Below, piece by piece: positions 33,657-41,612 of a stretch of DNA of 64,000 nucleotides. Both the position numbers and the translations under genes were made by a program. Below the pieces are notes generated by a model that worked only from the letters and a program-made list of their open reading frames with translations, searched no databases and was not told where the DNA came from. The first letter of the stretch is position 1. Every line of letters starts with the position of its first letter. The DNA is from Sphingopyxis solisilvae (GTDB lineage: Bacteria > Pseudomonadota > Alphaproteobacteria > Sphingomonadales > Sphingomonadaceae). Where the stretch lies: positions 1 to 64,000 of the forward strand of contig NZ_JADKYM010000006.1 of the NCBI RefSeq assembly GCF_015475875.1. Direction: 5' to 3'.

Positions 33657-34688
33657 TCAAAGAAGCTGCAGGCGATCCGCGGTTGCCAATTGCCGGCGGA
33701 GCGAGGCCGCCATTGCGCTTCGACCCAGCTTCCTGAGGTCAGCGTTAAAGTCGTCATTGAGCGGCTCAAGGGGAATGAGCTCGATGCCGGCCACTCCTGC
33801 GCGTTCGCGAAGCGTGGACAGTGCGACCATGCCGGCGGGATCGTCGTCAAGCGCGACATAGAGCCGCCGCAGCGCATCGGGGAACGCGATGGCGGCAAGA
33901 TGCGCGCCTGACAGTCCCGCGATCATGGGCAGGGTCGGCATGACCTGGCGGATCGAGAGCATCGTCTCGATCCCTTCACCCGCTGCCATGACGGCCCCCG
34001 CAATTCCGAAGCGGACGCCATTTCCGAGAAGGTGGCCCATTGCGCGGCGCGGATCGGCAACCGGTGCCTTGTCTTTGGTCTCCGGGTCGAGCCAGGTTCG
34101 GTGGACGCCCGTGACCGAACCCGCGAGATTGGTCACCGCTGCGATCATCGCCGGCCACGCCGGCCGCCCGACCGGATCATCGTGGGTGGAAGAGCGGTAA
34201 TAGCAGTGGGGGTGAAAGCGGAGAGGAGCATCGGGACAAAGCTCGGTGATCGACCGTCCGCGCAGATATTCGGCTCCAAGCGTGCCGAGGAGAGGCTTTG
34301 TCGCTGCCAGCAAACGCCGAGCCGACTCCGGCGATCCGGTCGGCGCCTTTGGCGGTCGAGGATTTCGGGGCATCTCGGGAGGCGGAGGCAGGCTCAGGAA
34401 TCGACGCGCCTCATCCAGCGTCTCGCGAAACCCCGCATGGCCGCAGCTCGCGGCGATGATGTCGAGGAGATCGCCATGATCGCCGGTCGCGGCATCGGTC
34501 CATTTTCCCGGAGACCCACCGTCTCCGCTCGCGCCGAGCCGCACATAAAGACTTCGCCCGGGCGCGTTTCGAATGTCGCCAACCATCCAGTAATGGCCTT
34601 CTCGGCGGCCGTTGGAGAGATAGCGGCGGCACACAGCCTCGGCATTCTCCCCGAGGCGTCGCGATATGTCGGAAGCTGGACTGCTCAT
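33657..34688 (-). CDS. Toprim/DUF7146-type primase-like protein
   Basis: A 343-residue protein. A DUF7146-like N-terminal half (GHYWMVGDIRNAPGRSLYVR, HGDLLDIIA) is followed by a Toprim domain with AAGEGIETMLSIRQV (the catalytic Glu) and LYVALDDDPAG (the D-x-D pair). Such proteins accompany plasmid and integrative-element replication or DNA-processing modules. AAGGAG precedes the ATG, 11 bases after the stop of the helicase gene. It lacks a zinc-binding domain and helicase, so it is a primase-like factor rather than a full primase. Confidence 0.85.
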   Translation of the reverse strand: MSSPASDISRRLGENAEAVCRRYLSNGRREGHYWMVGDIRNAPGRSLYVRLGASGDGGSPGKWTDAATGDHGDLLDIIAASCGHAGFRETLDEARRFLSLPPPPEMPRNPRPPKAPTGSPESARRLLAATKPLLGTLGAEYLRGRSITELCPDAPLRFHPHCYYRSSTHDDPVGRPAWPAMIAAVTNLAGSVTGVHRTWLDPETKDKAPVADPRRAMGHLLGNGVRFGIAGAVMAAGEGIETMLSIRQVMPTLPMIAGLSGAHLAAIAFPDALRRLYVALDDDPAGMVALSTLRERAGVAGIELIPLEPLNDDFNADLRKLGRSAMAASLRRQLATADRLQLL

Positions 34689-34699
34689 GCGGGGCTCCT

Positions 34700-37600
34700 T
34701 CAGGCGGCCTTGCGGTCGATGACCCGCTGGATCGGAAACCGATCGACGAGCGCATCGAACACATCGGCGCCAGCAGCCCCTGCCGGCACGTAGAGCTTGA
34801 GCTTCCACGAAACGATCTCGGAGATCAAGCCCATGGCTTTGAGCCGCTCGACGCCGAGGTCGTTGAACCCGCTGAGCTCGATGCGCCAATCGTTCATCGA
34901 CCGGACGCGCCGCAGCGTCTGGCCTTCGGTAAGCTGGAACGCCACCTCGCCCGCCCCGAGTAAGCGCCATGCCTCGGCCTTGGGCAGGTCGCACGGCCCG
35001 TCGCGGACCACCGACGCCACCCAGCCTGCCGATACCTTGCGCCCGATCAGCCGCTCGCCCTCGTCGGTCTGAAGCCGGTACACGCGCGAGGACTCCTTCG
35101 GGAGTCGCTTCCAGATCGGCAGTAGGAGCCCCGACACCATGTAGAGCGTCGATGTCTCATACTCGGGGATCCCTTCGAGTTCGGCCGCCCAAACTGATCG
35201 GAACTCGCTGGCAGACGAAGGCTTCCAATGGCTCGCCTCATAATCCTCGAGATGCATGAGCGTGCGCTCGACCGGTCGCTGCAGCCCGATGCGGCGATGC
35301 ACATTGCCGTCGTCGTCTATGACGCTGCGGGCACGCTGGCGCAGCGCCGCCCGGCCGGACCTCGCATTCACGACGAGTTCGCCATGCCCACCGGCCGCAA
35401 ACTCGATCGCCTCGTCGAGATCGAACGGTATGATCCGGTCCTTGCTCTCGACGGTCAAAAGCTCGGTCGCCGCGCCCGTCCCGGGATGCGTGTAGATGGT
35501 CTGGCGCGACGAGACGATGAAGCTCATCGCCCGCAGGGTTTCGAGCCCGACCTCGTAAGTGCCGGATGCCATCGCCCCCTCGATCCGCGCAACGAGCAGA
35601 CCCTCGAAGGCCTCGAACAGGATGTTCTGAAGATCGATGGTGAGCGCGAGCATGCGGTTGAGGAAGGTGGTGATCGGCGGCAGTTCCTCCTTGAGCCCGC
35701 CGCCCTCGTCGAGAAGTGACAGACCGGTCGCCGCCTCGAAGGTCAGCAGCGAGCATCCCTCGACCTTGCCGTCGACGAGCAGCTGGTAGAGGCGGCGAAG
35801 CGCATCGCGGGCGTAGGCGCTCTCGAGATTGTCCTCGGGCCGAAACATATTCTGGCCGCCCGTCTGACGCTGGCCGCGGGTGATCGCGCCCAGCGTGTCG
35901 AGACGACGCGCGATCGTCGAGATGAAGCGCTTTTGCGCCTTCACGTCGGTCGAGACCGGACGGAACAGCGGCGGCTGCTTCTGATTGGTGCGGTTCGTCC
36001 GGCCGAAGCCCTGGATCGCGGTGTCGGCCTTCCAGCCCGCTTCGAGCAGATAGTGGACCCTGCGGCGCTGGTTCCTGACCCCGAGGTCGGCATGATAGGA
36101 GCGCCCGGTGCCGCCGGCCTCCGAGAAGACCAGGATGCGCTTGGCATCGTCCATGAAGGCGTGGGTCTCGCCTAGGTTGGCGCTGCCGGGACGGTTCTGG
36201 ACCGCGAAGCGCACGATGCCCTCGCCATCGGCCTTCGGGACGATCCGACGCGACCGGCCCGTGACCTCGGCAACCGCGTCGGGCCCGAAATGCTGGACGA
36301 TCTGGTCGAGCGCACCCGGGACCGGCGGCAGCGCGGCGAGCTTCTCGATCATGGCGTCGCGGTAGCGGGCCGCTTCGCGGTTCATCACCGGGTTGCCATT
36401 GTCGTCGAACACCGGGCGCGACGAAAGATTGCCCTCGCTGTCTTCGCATGGCTCGTAGAGCTGGACCGGGAAGCTGTGCTGCAGATAGTCGAGGACATAT
36501 TCGCGCGGCGTTATGTCGACCGACACATCGTCCCACTCCTCGGTCGGAATTTCCGCGAGCCGACGCTCCTGCAGCGCCTCGCCAGTCGAGACGATTTGCA
36601 CGACCGCTGCATGACCGTCTTCGAGATCGCGCGCGATGCTCGCGATCGTGCTCGGCGTCTGCATCGCGGTGATGAGGTGATTGAAGAAGCGCTGCTTCGT
36701 GCTCTCGAAGGCCGAGCGCGCGGCGGACTTGGCCTGTGGGTTGAGCGTCCCATGGAGCGAGCTGGTGACCCCGGCCGCCTCCATCGCGGCGTCGAGATTG
36801 TTGTGGATGACCTGGAAGGCACCGGCATAGCTGTCATAGATGCGGCGCTCCTCGTCGGTCAGCGCATGCTCGAGCAGCTCATATTCGACCCCGTCGAACG
36901 ACAGTGAGCGCGCCGCGTAGAGACCGAGCGCCTTGAGATCGCGCGCGAGCACTTCCATCGCGGCGACGCCGCCCTCCTCGATCGCCGCCACGAACTCGCC
37001 GCGTGTCGCAAAGGGAAAGTCGCCGCCCCCCCATAGGCCGAGGCGCTGCGCATAGGCGAGGTTCTGAACCGTCGTTGCGCCGGTTGCGGAGACATAGACG
37101 ATGCGGGCGTCGGGGAGAGCGTGCTGCAGTCGAAGCCCAGCCCGCCCCTGCTGCGACGGTTTCGCTTCGCCGCGCGTGCCCTTCCCTCCTGCAGCATTCG
37201 CCATTGCATGTGCTTCGTCGAAGATGATCACGCCGTCGAAATCGCGTCCGAGCCATCCGACGATCTGCTCGATCCGGCTCGCCTTTGTATCGCGCGCCTG
37301 GCTGCGCAGCGTCGCATAGGTCGTGAAGAGAATGCCCTCGGCGAGCTTGATCGGCGTTCCCTGCCGGTAGCGCGAAAGCGGCGTGACGAGCAGGCGCTCT
37401 CGGCCCAAGGCCGTCCAGTCGCGCTGCGCGTCTTCGAGCAGCCGGTCCGACACCGACAGCCAGACGGCGCGGCGCCGACCCTTAAGCCAATTGTCGAGGA
37501 TGATCCCCGCGACCTGGCGCCCCTTGCCGGCGCCCGTTCCGTCACCGAGGAACCAGCCGCGCCGGAACTGAACGGCTTCCTCATTGTCGTCGCTCGCCGC

Positions 37601-39034
37601 GGTGACAACGTCCCAGGTCTCGTCGACGGTCCAGCTTCCGGTGATGTGGCCGCTGTGCGCTTCGCCGGCATAGATGATCGACTCGATCTGCGCGTCCGAG
37701 AGGATGCCATCGGCAATGAGGCTCGTGGGCAGATGCGGACGATAGCCGGGCTTCGGCGGCGCGACCGAGGCCATCGCCGCCGATTGCACGAGCGCGGTCG
37801 GATGCGGCCTCGCATGCGGAATGCTCAGCGATTGCAGGACATAGGGCTCGTAGATGCCGTCTCCGAGCACCCCGTCGGCCGCCGACCAGTCGCGGCAATG
37901 ATAGTCGAGTTCGGGGGCGACTTCGGCCACCCCCGCGCGGGCCTGCCGCTCGGTGGCGACGGCTCGCGTCCGTTCCGGCGCGGCGACCGGATGCGCTGCG
38001 GTCGCGCCCGGCGGAGGCGTCGGCGTGGATCGCGGCGGGACGTCGGCGATGACCCAGCCGAGCAAGGTTGCAAGATCGGCGGCCTCGCCCCGGCTTGCCG
38101 GAAAGGAAGAAGGGTCAACGGCCGCGAGCTTGTCGAACACGAGCAGCCGCGTCGGTGTGGTCGTCCCATGCTTCGCATAGAGTTTGCCGGCGATGGCGGC
38201 GGAGAATATGAGGCGCGCCTCGGCCTGCAGGCCGGTGAAGGCCTCCCGCCACGCCGGCACCTCGGGCGCGCAATTGGCGCCCACGATTGCCACGAGCCGG
38301 CCGCCCGGCCTCAGCCGCGCGAGCGCCGAGCGGATGTGCCGGATGGCGGCGTCCTTCATCGCGCGGTCGACATTCGCGACCGCCGAGAAAGGCGGGTTCA
38401 TCAAGATGACGTCGGGAACGACGGCCCCGTCGAGACGATCGTCGATCGCTGCCCCGTCGTGGCGCGAAACCTGCGACGAGGGGAAGAGATGTCCGAGGAT
38501 GGCTGCACGCCTTGGCTCGAGCTCGTTGAGTGCCAGGCGCGCGCCGGCGAGTTCGGCATGGCTCGCGAGCATGCCGGTGCCGGCGGACGGCTCGAGCACG
38601 AGGTCGGCTGGACCGATCGAAGCCGCCACAGCGGCGACATAGGCGAGCGGCAGCGGGGTAGAGAATTGCTGATAGGCTTGTCCGGCTTCGGAGCGGCGAG
38701 TCTGCGTCGGGATGCGGCGCGCGATCTGCTCCCACAGCATGAGGCGCCTCGGGGCCGAGCCTGCCCGGGTCATCAAGGCCCGGCCATATGAGCGAAGCAG
38801 CAGGACCTGCGCCGCCTCGCAGGCATCATAGGCGGTTTTCCAGTCCCAGCCGCCTTCGGCATCGCTCGCACCGAAGGCCGCAGTCATCGCGGCGCGAACT
38901 TGCCCCGTGTCGAAGGGGTTGCCCGCTTCGAGAAGCGGGAGAATGGCCTCGGCGGCCACCAACAGGCGGGTAGCTTCGGACGGGACGGAAAAAGGCGCGG
39001 CGCCGGGCGCCGCGCAGACGGAAGGATTTGGCAT
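34700..39034 (-). CDS. Strawberry-notch-type helicase with N-terminal methylase domain
   Basis: A 1444-residue protein. Residues about 120-350 form a Rossmann methyltransferase with EPSAGTG (148-154) and LMNPPF (211-216). The rest is a strawberry-notch-like SF2 helicase: FLGDGTGAGKGRQ is the Walker A region, FDEAH is the DEAD-box-like motif, and a long helicase C domain with GFGRTNRTNQ follows. The fusion is widespread in alphaproteobacterial plasmids and integrative elements, with unknown function in DNA modification or transfer. GAGGA precedes the ATG. Confidence 0.88.
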   Translation of the reverse strand: MPNPSVCAAPGAAPFSVPSEATRLLVAAEAILPLLEAGNPFDTGQVRAAMTAAFGASDAEGGWDWKTAYDACEAAQVLLLRSYGRALMTRAGSAPRRLMLWEQIARRIPTQTRRSEAGQAYQQFSTPLPLAYVAAVAASIGPADLVLEPSAGTGMLASHAELAGARLALNELEPRRAAILGHLFPSSQVSRHDGAAIDDRLDGAVVPDVILMNPPFSAVANVDRAMKDAAIRHIRSALARLRPGGRLVAIVGANCAPEVPAWREAFTGLQAEARLIFSAAIAGKLYAKHGTTTPTRLLVFDKLAAVDPSSFPASRGEAADLATLLGWVIADVPPRSTPTPPPGATAAHPVAAPERTRAVATERQARAGVAEVAPELDYHCRDWSAADGVLGDGIYEPYVLQSLSIPHARPHPTALVQSAAMASVAPPKPGYRPHLPTSLIADGILSDAQIESIIYAGEAHSGHITGSWTVDETWDVVTAASDDNEEAVQFRRGWFLGDGTGAGKGRQVAGIILDNWLKGRRRAVWLSVSDRLLEDAQRDWTALGRERLLVTPLSRYRQGTPIKLAEGILFTTYATLRSQARDTKASRIEQIVGWLGRDFDGVIIFDEAHAMANAAGGKGTRGEAKPSQQGRAGLRLQHALPDARIVYVSATGATTVQNLAYAQRLGLWGGGDFPFATRGEFVAAIEEGGVAAMEVLARDLKALGLYAARSLSFDGVEYELLEHALTDEERRIYDSYAGAFQVIHNNLDAAMEAAGVTSSLHGTLNPQAKSAARSAFESTKQRFFNHLITAMQTPSTIASIARDLEDGHAAVVQIVSTGEALQERRLAEIPTEEWDDVSVDITPREYVLDYLQHSFPVQLYEPCEDSEGNLSSRPVFDDNGNPVMNREAARYRDAMIEKLAALPPVPGALDQIVQHFGPDAVAEVTGRSRRIVPKADGEGIVRFAVQNRPGSANLGETHAFMDDAKRILVFSEAGGTGRSYHADLGVRNQRRRVHYLLEAGWKADTAIQGFGRTNRTNQKQPPLFRPVSTDVKAQKRFISTIARRLDTLGAITRGQRQTGGQNMFRPEDNLESAYARDALRRLYQLLVDGKVEGCSLLTFEAATGLSLLDEGGGLKEELPPITTFLNRMLALTIDLQNILFEAFEGLLVARIEGAMASGTYEVGLETLRAMSFIVSSRQTIYTHPGTGAATELLTVESKDRIIPFDLDEAIEFAAGGHGELVVNARSGRAALRQRARSVIDDDGNVHRRIGLQRPVERTLMHLEDYEASHWKPSSASEFRSVWAAELEGIPEYETSTLYMVSGLLLPIWKRLPKESSRVYRLQTDEGERLIGRKVSAGWVASVVRDGPCDLPKAEAWRLLGAGEVAFQLTEGQTLRRVRSMNDWRIELSGFNDLGVERLKAMGLISEIVSWKLKLYVPAGAAGADVFDALVDRFPIQRVIDRKAA

Positions 39035-39129
39035 GAGCGGATTCCTCGGGAGAGCGGGACGGATGATGGCCCGCCGGACGCTCTCTCTCGGACCCGGCGG
39101 CTCCCTTTCCGGCCCCGGGACACTTCCTC

Positions 39130-39930
39130 TCATCCCATGGAGCGATGGCGCTCCGGATCGATCACGAAGCCATGCCGGCCGATGACATATTCCTCGTCGG
39201 GCACGAGGAAATCGCGGGACGCCACCGCGCCGCGCAAGCCGCCAAGCGAGGCGGTCGCGATTATCTTGCCGGGGTGCGCTTCGGCCTGGCTCGCAGCGAT
39301 CACGACCCAGTCGCCTGCGTGATCGCGCTGGAAGGCCTCGCGATCGCGCGTCCGGGACTCCGAACGCTCGAGCCTGCGGCCGTAGAGCGCCTCCCAGATA
39401 TCCGGTTCATAGTCGCGAAGCGTTCGCTCGGCCGCCTCGCGCTCCCGATCGGTGAAGAGATCGGGATAGCCCGCGGCGACGCGCGCCCAGTCGCAATCCT
39501 CCTCATACCAGCCGTCGTCCCACCGCAGCGCCGGGTGCAGCAGCGCGTTGCGGATCTCATCGAGGTGGAAGCCGCCGTGGCTCGCCGTGTCGTAGCAAAT
39601 GATCCCCTCGGCGTAGCGTGTGGCTACCTGCGATGGCCCCCAGGGCGTATGCACGCTCCCGGAAATCCGCTCGCGGCCGAAAGCGGCGCGTTGCCGGAAG
39701 TGGAGCAGCCAGGCCTCGACATGCGATCGAAAGCCCGCTTCGTCCGCGACGATGCCATCGCGCCCGAAGGCATCCTTCGCGGACCATGACGTGATCGGCC
39801 GCGCCGACGAAGCGGCGGTCGAGATGCGATACTCGTCTCCCTCAGGCAGCGCGATCAACCCGAGATAATCGATGCGCGCCGCCATCAGGCCATCGGAAGT
39901 GGTGCCATATTCGGCCTGGATTGCGGTCAT
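39130..39930 (-). CDS. DUF7007-type integrative-element protein
   Basis: A 266-residue soluble protein I associate with DUF7007: PITSWSAKDAFGRDG, HTPWGPSQVATRYAEGI, YDTASHGGFHLDE and a C-terminal acidic/charged region. The conserved THGPSQ-like and SHGG blocks are typical of the family. Function is unknown; homologues ride in the same gene order as ParB and strawberry-notch proteins. The start overlaps the stop of the preceding gene in ATGA. Confidence 0.7.
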   Translation of the reverse strand: MTAIQAEYGTTSDGLMAARIDYLGLIALPEGDEYRISTAASSARPITSWSAKDAFGRDGIVADEAGFRSHVEAWLLHFRQRAAFGRERISGSVHTPWGPSQVATRYAEGIICYDTASHGGFHLDEIRNALLHPALRWDDGWYEEDCDWARVAAGYPDLFTDREREAAERTLRDYEPDIWEALYGRRLERSESRTRDREAFQRDHAGDWVVIAASQAEAHPGKIIATASLGGLRGAVASRDFLVPDEEYVIGRHGFVIDPERHRSMG

Positions 39931-40406
39931 GCCGCTTCCTCCCGGATGAGCGGCCGATCGACCGGGTCGGGATCGCTCACCAGCTCGATCCGCGCGTCGT
40001 GATAATGATGCTCGGCCAGCCAAGCCCGCGCCGCTTCGTCATCGGCCGCGAGGTGACGCAGTTCGCAATTGTCCGCCAGTCCGGTTAGCACGCGTGCCGA
40101 ACCGGCGACAGGCCGTTCGAGAATCTCGAAGTCGAGGTTGCCGACCACCGAGTAGATACGGCGCACGACGAGGATCGGGACCCCGCCGCTCGAATAGGTT
40201 GCAAGGTGGAGGCCGAAGGTTGCCGGCGATGAATAGGTAGGCCGATCGCAGCCGGGCTGGCATTCGATGAGCGTCCCGGTGCCATTGTCATTCTCCCATG
40301 CCTTGACCTTGCGGGTGAAGCGTTCGGGCGGGCGCGGCTGGCCATTGGAAAAGCGGATCTTGCTGCCGAGCGGCGCCGACAGATAAAGTTCAAGCGGTGT
40401 CATCAT
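39927..40406 (-). CDS. Hypothetical integrative-element protein
   Basis: Not recognised. It is a 159-residue soluble protein with a basic N-terminal half (RFTRKVKAWENDNGTGT), a small beta-rich core and an acidic tail ending LIREEAA. No catalytic motif is seen. It overlaps the next gene by four bases and lies behind a strong hairpin, so it is a genuine member of the element operon. Confidence 0.65.
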   Translation of the reverse strand: MMTPLELYLSAPLGSKIRFSNGQPRPPERFTRKVKAWENDNGTGTLIECQPGCDRPTYSSPATFGLHLATYSSGGVPILVVRRIYSVVGNLDFEILERPVAGSARVLTGLADNCELRHLAADDEAARAWLAEHHYHDARIELVSDPDPVDRPLIREEAA

Positions 40407-40424
40407 AGGTCTCCTGAAAATGAA

Positions 40425-40450
40425 GAAGCCCGGCGCGATGGCCGGGCTTC
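40425..40450. repeat. Intercistronic hairpin, copy 1
   Basis: GAAGCCCGGC and GCCGGGCTTC pair perfectly with the loop GCGATG, in the 69-base gap between two element genes. A near copy lies at 41547-41574. It may act as a terminator, an RNA-processing site or a mobile palindromic element. Confidence 0.6.
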
Positions 40451-40475
40451 GAAGAGGGAAATTCGGTTCGCGGTT

Positions 40476-40979
40476 TCAGCCGGGCGGTGCTCCAATCGGG
40501 AGCTTGGCGATCGCCTGTTCGAGGAAATCGGATGTCGACATATGTTCGATGTCGCCAGCCGTGATCAGGGTCGCCGAGCCGCCGAAGCCATCGGACAGCA
40601 TCTTCGAACAGGACCAGGCAGATTCCACCTCGATGTAATCGAGAGCCGAACGTTTCACGACGTCCTGGAAGATGCCTTCGAAACCGATGACCGACAGGTC
40701 GAAGTCGAGCTCGTTCGTGTCGGGATCGAGCCCTGCAAGCTCGTCGCGGAGACACTCCGCGAGCGAGCTTGCTATGCCATCGTCGGCGGCGAGCATCGTG
40801 ATCACCTCGGGGACATCCATCGCGACGCTGTCGTTCGGCCCGAACGGCGCATAGAAATAGACATCCTCGCCGATGATCTCATGTCGAAACACCGAAGACA
40901 GCACCCTGAATTCCAGCTCGCTCATCGCCGTCTTCGGAATGTCGGGGCGCACGACCATCTGGGAATAATAGTCAGGCAT
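40476..40979 (-). CDS. Hypothetical integrative-element protein
   Basis: Not recognised. A 167-residue acidic protein starting MPDYYSQMVVRPDIP, with no signal peptide, membrane helix or known motif. The ATG lies inside the last codons of the gene upstream (8-base overlap), so the pair is translationally coupled. Its neighbours suggest a conserved cargo gene of the element. Confidence 0.65.
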   Translation of the reverse strand: MPDYYSQMVVRPDIPKTAMSELEFRVLSSVFRHEIIGEDVYFYAPFGPNDSVAMDVPEVITMLAADDGIASSLAECLRDELAGLDPDTNELDFDLSVIGFEGIFQDVVKRSALDYIEVESAWSCSKMLSDGFGGSATLITAGDIEHMSTSDFLEQAIAKLPIGAPPG

Positions 40980-41466
40980 GATCAGCGTCCTCCTCACCTT
41001 TGTGCGGGAGCGCCGGCTCCGGATCACCGTCGACGACCAGCGGCGGGATTTCGAAGTCCGCTTCCTCGAAGTAGGTAAGGATGGCCTCGATCGAACCGCG
41101 TTCCTTCACGACATGCTGGTCGATCATGATGCGATCATTCTCGTCGCACATGTAGGAGTCGGCTTCCCCCGAGCCGCGGAAGATGACGCGTTCCGCGCTC
41201 CACTCGCCGGGATAGCCGCCCGACCAGCGAACGAACGGCAGGCCTTGCTCGACACATAAGGCTTCAAGCGACTCCGCCCTGCCCCACGGCACATTGTGGG
41301 CGTAGAGCGACAGCGGTTCGCCGACGATACGATGACCGGCGTGGAAGGTGGGACCTTCCCATTCGATCGAGAGGCGTTCGCTGTTGATGATCTCGACGAG
41401 CGCGCCAAAAGCCTCGGCGCCAACGCGCCCGCCGATCGTGATCGAGATGGAGACGCAGTCAGCCAT
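40972..41466 (-). CDS. Hypothetical integrative-element protein
   Basis: Not recognised. A 164-residue acidic protein starting MADCVSISITIGG, with GRAESLEALCVEQGLPFVRW and a C-terminal acidic tail. AGGAGG lies six bases before the ATG. It is coupled to the next gene by an 8-base overlap and comes 146 bases after the ParB gene, behind the second copy of a strong hairpin. Confidence 0.65.
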   Translation of the reverse strand: MADCVSISITIGGRVGAEAFGALVEIINSERLSIEWEGPTFHAGHRIVGEPLSLYAHNVPWGRAESLEALCVEQGLPFVRWSGGYPGEWSAERVIFRGSGEADSYMCDENDRIMIDQHVVKERGSIEAILTYFEEADFEIPPLVVDGDPEPALPHKGEEDADHA

Positions 41467-41546
41467 GATGACCTCCTGCGATAGCGGTAGCGCCACCGGC
41501 CTCGGCGGCATGGATTGAATTGGTCATTTCATTTCTCCGAAAAGGC

Positions 41547-41574
41547 GAAAGCCCGGCGCGATGTCCGGGCTTTC
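41547..41574. repeat. Intercistronic hairpin, copy 2
   Basis: GAAAGCCCGG and CCGGGCTTTC pair around CGCGATGT. The core GCCCGGCGCGATG is shared with the hairpin at 40425-40450. Both are in gaps of the same operon and upstream of a gene start. Confidence 0.6.
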
Positions 41575-41612
41575 GTAGTCAGGATGGATTGCGGCTCAGC
41601 GCCGCAGCCGGA

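Noticed and set aside
37121-38791. 556-residue + strand frame inside the helicase gene
   Set aside because: Antisense of the strawberry-notch protein with no recognisable domain.
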